Shown piece by piece: positions 6,468 to 10,360 of a stretch of 10,360 nt of DNA. The notes under the pieces were generated by a model. That model worked only from the letters and a program-made list of their open reading frames with translations. It was not told the origin of the DNA and did no database searches. Within the stretch, counting starts at the first letter, position 1; each line of letters starts with the position of its first letter. This DNA is from Bacteroidota bacterium (GTDB lineage Bacteria > Bacteroidota > Bacteroidia > Bacteroidales > Tenuifilaceae). Location: positions 1-10,360 of the forward strand of contig JAEXVC010000137.1 of assembly GCA_023406715.1 (NCBI GenBank), written 5' to 3'. Made by a program: the position numbers and the translations under genes.

Positions 6468-8306
6468 TTACTTCAACTTTTTATCAAACTCGTCCATCTC
6501 AATAATTGTAAGCACTTTTTTGCCATCGGGCGAAAAGTTTGGATGGTTGCAGGCAAAAAGTTTATCGACTAATTCCTGCATTTCAAATGCAGAAAGAGTC
6601 CTATTGTATCCAATTGCAGCAGCCTTTGCCATCGATGCGGCAATTTTTTGCTTGGCATCATCGAATGGTAACGACTGGTTTTCCTTTATTTCCATCAACA
6701 AATCGTCAATCAATTTTATTGGGTCTGTTGATTTTAAGTTGGCCGGAAGGCTATTAATTCCAATTGTGTTGTGTCCTAAATTGCTAATCTCCAAACCCAT
6801 TTGCGATAGTTGTTGCTGATTATCCATAATTAATGCAAAGTCCTGAGCGCTCATTTCTAGAGTTTGTGGGTAGAGTTCGCGTTGCGCAACATGGTGTTCT
6901 GTGGTAATGCTTTCTAGGTATTGCTCAAACAGTATTCGTTCGTGAGCACGTTTCTGGTCAATAACCATCAACCCCGATTTTACCGTGGTTAAGATATACT
7001 TGCCCTTGACTTGGTAAAACTTTGCCGATGTTTCAGCAGGGGCATCATCAAAACCCTTCGATGCGAATGTCTGCATCGTTAATTGTGTTGGTTCCTCTTC
7101 GGCGGGTTTATCCTCATAAAGTTGCTCCCAACCCTCAGTGCTTTTCTGCTTTTGAGGTTTTGCCGCGAAACTTCCGCCAGAGAATTTCTTACTTTCATCC
7201 TCAAAAGGGTTGAAATTGTGGTTAATCTCAATCTCGGGAGGTGTAACTGGCGCATTTTTCGGGAAAAACGGAATGCTAAACCCTGGGTCGCTATCAAAAT
7301 CGATAGATGGTACAACTGCAAATTTCCCAAGTGTTTCCTTAACTGCAGCATGCAGTATTTGCCAAATCATACGTTCATCCTCAAACTTAATTTCAGTTTT
7401 GGTAGGATGAATATTTACATCGATGGTTTTTGGGTCAATATCAAGGTAAATAAAGTAGGTTGGAATGCTCTCCACTGGTAAAAGTCGGTTGTAGGCATTT
7501 ATAACCGCACGGTTTAGGAATGGATTCTTCATAAATCGGCCATTCACAAAGAAGAACTGCTCGCCCGGACTTTTCTTTGCGCTCTCAGGTTTTCCTATAA
7601 ATCCATCAATATTTACTATGGTTGTTTGGGTAGTAATATCGAGGAGCTGAGAGTTGATTGCTTTCCCAAACAAACCAACAATTCGTTGTTTTAGACTCGA
7701 TGCGTTGAGCCTGTAAATGTCTGCGCCATTATGGGTAAGGCTCATCGCTATTTCGGGGTATGCCAGCGCAACCCTTTGAAATTCGGAAATTATATGCTTT
7801 AGCTCTATGGATGTTCCTTTCAGAAATTTTCGGCGCGCAGGAACATTATAGAATAGATTTTTTATGGTGAAGTTTGTGCCTACGGCACAGTTTACTGGTT
7901 GCTGAGCAACAAGTTCGGAGCCATTGATTTGAATTTGCGTACCAAGTTCATCGGTGGCTTTGCGAGTTTTTAGTTCAACCTCGGCAACCGCAGCAATTGA
8001 GGCTAAAGCCTCGCCTCGGAAACCCATTGTTCGGATATCGAACAAATCGTTAGCCTCGCGAATTTTTGATGTGGCATGACGCTCAAAGCAGAGCCGTGCA
8101 TCGGTTTCAGACATACCAACACCATCGTCAATCACCTGGATAGATGCTCTGCCACCCTCCTTAACAATCAGCTGAATATTCTTGGCGCCAGCATCAATGG
8201 AATTCTCCATCAACTCCTTAACCGCAGAGGCAGGGCGTTGAACAACCTCGCCAGCTGCTATTTGATTGGCAACGGAATCGGGGAGTAACTGAATGATGTC
8301 GGCCAT
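6468..8306 (-). CDS. mutL: DNA mismatch repair protein MutL
   Basis: This is a 612-residue GHKL ATPase that couples mismatch recognition by MutS to strand processing. The start is ATG at 8306, giving MADIIQLLP, the standard MutL N-terminus; an in-frame TTG at 8339 would add 11 unrelated residues and overlap the upstream gene. N-terminal ATPase motifs are intact: ELMENSIDAG at 31-40 (Mg-binding Glu/Asn), DDGVGM at 60-65, ERHATSK at 75-81, GFRGEALASI at 95-104, QFFFVNGR at 250-257 and VNIHPTK at 297-303. A low-complexity, acidic linker (about 350-425) leads to the C-terminal dimerisation domain. QRELYP at 475-480 resembles the Qxh(L)xP sliding-clamp motif. The endonuclease motif is altered: DQKRAHERILFE at 450-461 has Lys-Arg in place of the His-Ala of DQHA, and the usual Cys of the ACR motif is not seen. 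CNHPNFSPDGK at 586-596 stands where CPHGRP is expected. Confidence 0.96.
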   Translation of the reverse strand: MADIIQLLPDSVANQIAAGEVVQRPASAVKELMENSIDAGAKNIQLIVKEGGRASIQVIDDGVGMSETDARLCFERHATSKIREANDLFDIRTMGFRGEALASIAAVAEVELKTRKATDELGTQIQINGSELVAQQPVNCAVGTNFTIKNLFYNVPARRKFLKGTSIELKHIISEFQRVALAYPEIAMSLTHNGADIYRLNASSLKQRIVGLFGKAINSQLLDITTQTTIVNIDGFIGKPESAKKSPGEQFFFVNGRFMKNPFLNRAVINAYNRLLPVESIPTYFIYLDIDPKTIDVNIHPTKTEIKFEDERMIWQILHAAVKETLGKFAVVPSIDFDSDPGFSIPFFPKNAPVTPPEIEINHNFNPFEDESKKFSGGSFAAKPQKQKSTEGWEQLYEDKPAEEEPTQLTMQTFASKGFDDAPAETSAKFYQVKGKYILTTVKSGLMVIDQKRAHERILFEQYLESITTEHHVAQRELYPQTLEMSAQDFALIMDNQQQLSQMGLEISNLGHNTIGINSLPANLKSTDPIKLIDDLLMEIKENQSLPFDDAKQKIAASMAKAAAIGYNRTLSAFEMQELVDKLFACNHPNFSPDGKKVLTIIEMDEFDKKLK

Positions 8307-8313
8307 TGAATCG

Positions 8314-8598
8314 CTATTTAAAGAAGAGGAAATAAGCAACTAAGATTAAAAGCACTAGAATAATAAGTGCTCGTATTGTCGATTGCCTAGTGTACGAGTA
8401 TTTTTTCAACCTTTTGCTTTTGAACTGCCCCTTAATGGTAGGCACAAAGGGCTTATCGGCATCGGTAAGTCCAAGTTCTTTTCTAATTCTCGCCTCGCGT
8501 TCCTTCATCTCCTCCTTCTGCTCACTATAGTACATAGGCTTATAGTTAAACCCTTTAGGTTTTTTTGCCTTAAAGAACGAAAACATTGACATTCCCAT
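8314..8598 (-). CDS. Small membrane protein with C-terminal transmembrane segment, leader of the mutL operon
   Basis: This is a 94-residue protein I cannot assign to a function. It has a short basic N-terminus (FFKAKKPKGFNYKPMYYSEQ), a charged helical stretch rich in Glu and Arg (about 27-44), a basic patch before the membrane (KSKRLKKYSYTRQ) and one strongly hydrophobic segment at about 75-93. The topology is therefore probably N-in and tail-anchored. The FNYKPxYY sequence recalls small Bacteroidota proteins next to mutL, some of which I remember being labelled riboflavin synthase subunit beta; nothing here supports that enzyme role. The ATG at 8598 is used, though ATG codons at residues 3 and 5 are possible. 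The stop lies 7 bp before the mutL start, and a promoter-like box stands 22 bases upstream, so this is the first gene of the operon. Length, clean ends and composition argue for a real gene. Confidence 0.8.
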   Translation of the reverse strand: MGMSMFSFFKAKKPKGFNYKPMYYSEQKEEMKEREARIRKELGLTDADKPFVPTIKGQFKSKRLKKYSYTRQSTIRALIILVLLILVAYFLFFK

Positions 8599-8620
8599 AA
8601 CTCAACTTTTTTGGATTCTA

Positions 8621-8655
8621 CAAAATTAGAGATTTTAATTGATTGACCGAACAAT
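8621..8655 (-). promoter_or_regulatory. Promoter-like boxes for the mutL operon
   Basis: On the minus strand TAATTTTG (8628-8621) is a perfect TAnnTTTG -7 box, with a TTG triplet (8654-8652) 23 bases upstream, at the long end of the spacing described for Bacteroidota promoters. The -7 box ends 22 bases before the ATG of the small membrane protein, implying a leader of about 15 bases. No other equally good box was noticed inside the operon, which suggests one transcript from here to 3592. The start site itself is inferred. Confidence 0.55.
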
Positions 8656-8718
8656 CCATCGGTTCAATTGTGGATTTAAGATTGTTTATGACTTTAGGAA
8701 TAGCCTGTTTTGCAGGTA

Positions 8719-9324
8719 CTATCTACGTATTGCGTTCAACTTTTTATCGTTAACGTACGCCCAAACCAATCGTGAACCAGTAGTTCTGTATGGTTTCCAT
8801 TTATTAGATATTCTTATCAATCTATCCTTGAATTGCTTACCATTAACCTTAATATTGTATAATTCTCTCATCCCTTGCTGAATAGCCAGATCGTCAATAG
8901 GAAAAACATCTTTCCTGTTCAGTGAAAAAATAAGAAGCATTTGGGCAGTCCACACCCCCACTCCTTTAATTTGGGTCAATAATTTTATTAGTTCCTCGTC
9001 GCTAAGTTGTGCTACCTGTTTTAGCGATAAATCGTGATGTAAAGTAAATTCAGCAAGTGCTTTAACATACTTTGTTTTAGCACCAGAAAGACCAATACTC
9101 CTCAAAGTCTCATCGGGTGTAGACAGTACCAATTCGGGAGTAGGATAATTATTTGGGAATAGCGTTTTAAGGCGATTAAAAATCACTTGCGCTACTCTAC
9201 CCGAAAGCTGCTGACCAACAATATTTTCAACCATGTCATGGTAAAAATCGGCTGAGGAGTTTAATTCTGGAAGAACAAATTTGCTTTGCAACTCAGCAAT
9301 TACAGGGTCGTTAACTTGAATCAT
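8719..9324 (-). CDS. DNA-3-methyladenine glycosylase II-like (HhH-GPD superfamily, AlkA type)
   Basis: This is a 201-residue base-excision repair glycosylase expected to remove alkylated purines from DNA in the cytoplasm. The helix-hairpin-helix is at about 113-131, with hairpin IKGVGVWTA, followed by the GPD segment RKDVFPIDDLAIQQG, in which D145 aligns with the catalytic Asp of E. coli AlkA. KWKPYRTTGSRLVWAY at 175-190 matches AlkA's KPWR region. IVGQQLSGRVAQVI at 35-48 is the usual QQ(L/I)S substrate-pocket motif of the family. It lacks the N-terminal beta domain of E. coli AlkA and the four-Cys iron-sulfur cluster of endonuclease III/MutY. The length is normal for the short bacterial AlkA-like subgroup. 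The start ATG is at 9324; the promoter region is shared head to head with upp. It could be one of several AlkA-like paralogues, so no symbol is given. Confidence 0.92.
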   Translation of the reverse strand: MIQVNDPVIAELQSKFVLPELNSSADFYHDMVENIVGQQLSGRVAQVIFNRLKTLFPNNYPTPELVLSTPDETLRSIGLSGAKTKYVKALAEFTLHHDLSLKQVAQLSDEELIKLLTQIKGVGVWTAQMLLIFSLNRKDVFPIDDLAIQQGMRELYNIKVNGKQFKDRLIRISNKWKPYRTTGSRLVWAYVNDKKLNAIRR

Positions 9325-9342
9325 TACGAATAATTAATTTTA

Positions 9343-9350
9343 TAAAGATA
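9343..9350 (-). promoter_or_regulatory. Possible -7 box for the DNA glycosylase
   Basis: TATCTTTA on the minus strand differs from TAnnTTTG only at the last base. It ends 18 bases before the ATG at 9324, the same spacing as the other boxes in this window. A clear -33 element is missing. The region is AT-rich, so a chance match is quite possible. Confidence 0.3.
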
Positions 9351-9397
9351 TTAAAACGCTTTTACATCGAACCTAATGGAACAAACTATATTTTGCT

Positions 9398-9405
9398 TAA
9401 CTTTG
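9398..9405 (+). promoter_or_regulatory. -7 promoter box of upp
   Basis: TAACTTTG is a perfect TAnnTTTG match ending 19 bases before the upp ATG, giving a predicted leader of about 13 bases. No good TTTG was found at the expected upstream distance. The 100-bp gap between the divergent glycosylase and upp genes must hold both promoters. Confidence 0.5.
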
Positions 9406-9424
9406 CTACACTAAACTTAAGCAA

Positions 9425-10075
9425 ATGGTACGAATACTTGGCAACCAAAACTCCATTCTAAATCAATTCATTGCAGAGCTCCGCGATATCAATGTTCAGA
9501 ACGATTTTATGCGATTCCGTCGCAACCTTGAGCGTTGCGGTGAGATTTTTGCATACGAACTCAGCAAAGAACTCAACTTTCAGAACAACCAAGTACAAAC
9601 TCCACTAGGCGTTGCAGAAATAAACTTGCCTAACGAAACAATTGTTTTGGCAACAATTCTACGTGCAGGACTACCATTACACCAAGGAATGCTTAACTAT
9701 TTCGACAAAGCCGAGAATGGTTTTATATCAGCATATAGAAAGTACAGTAACGATGGCACTTTCCGTATCCAGTTCGAGCATATATCTTGTCCAAATATTG
9801 AGGGGAAAACTTTGGTACTAATTGACCCTATGCTTGCAACAGGCGCATCGATGTTACTTGCCTACAAAGCAATTTGCGAAAAAGGAACACCCAAACACAC
9901 CCACATTGTATCGGTAATTGCATCGAAAGAGGGCGTTGAGTATATGAAACGCAACCTTTCTGCAAAAAACACAACTTTGTGGCTTGGCGCTGTTGACGAT
10001 GAACTCACCGTTAAATCATACATTGTTCCAGGAATTGGCGATGCTGGCGATTTAGCTTACGGCGCAAAGGAGTAA
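9425..10075 (+). CDS. upp: Uracil phosphoribosyltransferase
   Basis: This is a 216-residue cytosolic enzyme of pyrimidine salvage: uracil + PRPP gives UMP + pyrophosphate. The type I phosphoribosyltransferase fold is shown by the PRPP loop VLIDPMLATGAS at 131-142, whose usual GGS ending is GAS here. ATILRAGLP at 76-84 is the conserved Arg-Ala-Gly segment, and the C-terminal uracil-binding hood is YIVPGIGDAGDLAYG at 199-213, diagnostic for Upp among phosphoribosyltransferases. Length is close to the E. coli enzyme (208). The ATG at 9425 is well placed after a promoter box; no Shine-Dalgarno sequence is visible. It appears to be a single-gene unit, with its own promoter box upstream and a terminator-like hairpin downstream. 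A bifunctional PyrR is unlikely because of the complete uracil-binding hood. Confidence 0.95.
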   Translation: MVRILGNQNSILNQFIAELRDINVQNDFMRFRRNLERCGEIFAYELSKELNFQNNQVQTPLGVAEINLPNETIVLATILRAGLPLHQGMLNYFDKAENGFISAYRKYSNDGTFRIQFEHISCPNIEGKTLVLIDPMLATGASMLLAYKAICEKGTPKHTHIVSVIASKEGVEYMKRNLSAKNTTLWLGAVDDELTVKSYIVPGIGDAGDLAYGAKE

Positions 10076-10107
10076 TTCTATCAAATTTCTGCTCTACTAT
10101 TTTTCTG

Positions 10108-10146
10108 AATCGGATGGTAAACCATCTTGATTTGTAGTTGTTTTTT
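10108..10146 (+). terminator. Rho-independent terminator-like hairpin after upp
   Basis: An inverted repeat GATGG-TAAA-CCATC is extended outward by a G-T pair, a one-base bulge and AATC/GATT pairing (10108-10132). It is followed by a T-rich run ending in six Ts (to 10146). It starts 33 bases after the upp stop. The stem is only moderately GC-rich and the T run is offset by a few bases, so strength is uncertain. Confidence 0.5.
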
Positions 10147-10156
10147 AGTAAATTTA
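10127..10156 (+). promoter_or_regulatory. Possible promoter of the lipocalin gene
   Basis: TTG at 10127-10129 and TAAATTTA at 10149-10156 (one mismatch to TAnnTTTG) are separated by 19 bases. The -7 box ends 19 bases before the lipocalin ATG. It overlaps the terminator's T-rich tail. AT-rich composition makes a chance match possible. Confidence 0.3.
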
Positions 10157-10175
10157 ATTTCAAAATAAAACTGAA

Positions 10176-10360
10176 ATGCAAAACTTACTGATAACAGCAA
10201 TACTTATGCTTAGCCTCACAGCATGTAAAACCGAGCAGAAAGACCTTCCAACCGCAAAGGAACTTGACTTAACAAAATATGCAGGAACTTGGTACGAAAT
10301 TGCTCGTTTACCCAATAGTTTCGAGAAAGGGTTGGAGTGCGTAACTGCAACCTACACAAT
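10176..10360 (+). CDS. Lipocalin family lipoprotein, Blc type (5' part, runs off window)
   Basis: Translation from ATG 10176 stays open to the window edge, giving 61 complete codons. It starts with a lipoprotein signal peptide (MQNLLITAILMLSLTAC), with Cys17 as lipidation site in the lipobox LTAC. The first lipocalin structurally conserved region follows: DLTKYAGTWYEIAR at 31-44 contains the G-x-W motif, then LPNSFEKG and a Cys-Val-Thr-Ala-Thr-Tyr strand typical of the Blc/apolipoprotein D group. Bacterial Blc is a membrane-anchored lipocalin that binds fatty acids or lysophospholipids and is linked to envelope stress. About two thirds of the expected 170-180 residues lie beyond the window, so completeness cannot be judged. 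A terminator-like hairpin separates it from upp, suggesting independent transcription. Confidence 0.9.
   Translation, partial: MQNLLITAILMLSLTACKTEQKDLPTAKELDLTKYAGTWYEIARLPNSFEKGLECVTATYT

Noticed and set aside
7083..7481. A 132-codon plus-strand open frame inside mutL
   Set aside because: It is antisense to the MutL linker and ATPase C-terminal region. Its composition is Trp/Cys-rich and unlike neighbouring proteins, so it is a shadow of mutL.
8307..8339. TTG-initiated extension of MutL by 11 residues
   Set aside because: The standard MutL N-terminus starts at the ATG at 8306, and the extension would overlap the upstream gene and add non-conserved residues.
8704..8716. Short hairpin CCTG-TTTTG-CAGG near the glycosylase stop
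   Set aside because: Only four base pairs and no T run after it on the minus strand, too weak for a terminator call.
8639..8881. An 80-codon plus-strand open frame between the glycosylase and the small membrane protein
   Set aside because: Most of it is antisense to the 3' end of the glycosylase gene, which has clear family motifs. The translation shows no recognisable domain and there is no separate promoter support.

Overview
The window looks like a chromosomal segment from a member of the Bacteroidota, probably class Bacteroidia. The DNA is AT-rich, recognisable Shine-Dalgarno sequences are largely missing, and several genes are preceded by a TAnnTTTG-type -7 box, the form used by the Bacteroidota primary sigma factor. 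Family content agrees: a carboxypeptidase-regulatory-like exported protein, a LolA-like lipoprotein, and a small-protein / mutL / rhomboid / rhomboid / EEP cluster of the kind I associate with this phylum. No sequence search was possible, so the lineage is an inference.

Layout. (a) 1-3579, plus strand: the C-terminal part of a family S9 serine peptidase of the glutamyl-endopeptidase type, then a lipoprotein 9 bp downstream. After a 110-bp gap with a promoter-like box come an exported protein starting with TTG and a PLP-dependent serine/threonine dehydratase or serine racemase-like enzyme, joined by a TAATG stop/start overlap. (b) 3592-8598, minus strand: one operon, read from right to left, encoding a small tail-anchored membrane protein, MutL, rhomboid protease 1, rhomboid protein 2 and a membrane-anchored endonuclease/exonuclease/phosphatase (EEP) protein. 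It ends tail to tail with the dehydratase, only 12 bp apart. (c) 8719-9324, minus strand: an AlkA-like DNA glycosylase. (d) 9425-10075, plus strand: uracil phosphoribosyltransferase, divergent from the glycosylase across a 100-bp promoter region and followed by a terminator-like hairpin. (e) 10176 to the window edge: the start of a Blc-type lipocalin lipoprotein.

Functionally this is mostly housekeeping: DNA repair (MutL, base-excision glycosylase), pyrimidine salvage (Upp), amino-acid chemistry, envelope proteins and intramembrane proteolysis. I see no mobile element, CRISPR array, tRNA, rRNA or defence system, and nothing I would call a new biological system. The points most worth a second look are the altered endonuclease motifs in MutL, a large insertion beside the active site of rhomboid 1, the unassigned small membrane protein that leads the mutL operon, and the uncertain substrate of the PLP enzyme. 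No stretch over 300 bases lacks a gene; the longest gaps are about 100-120 bases.
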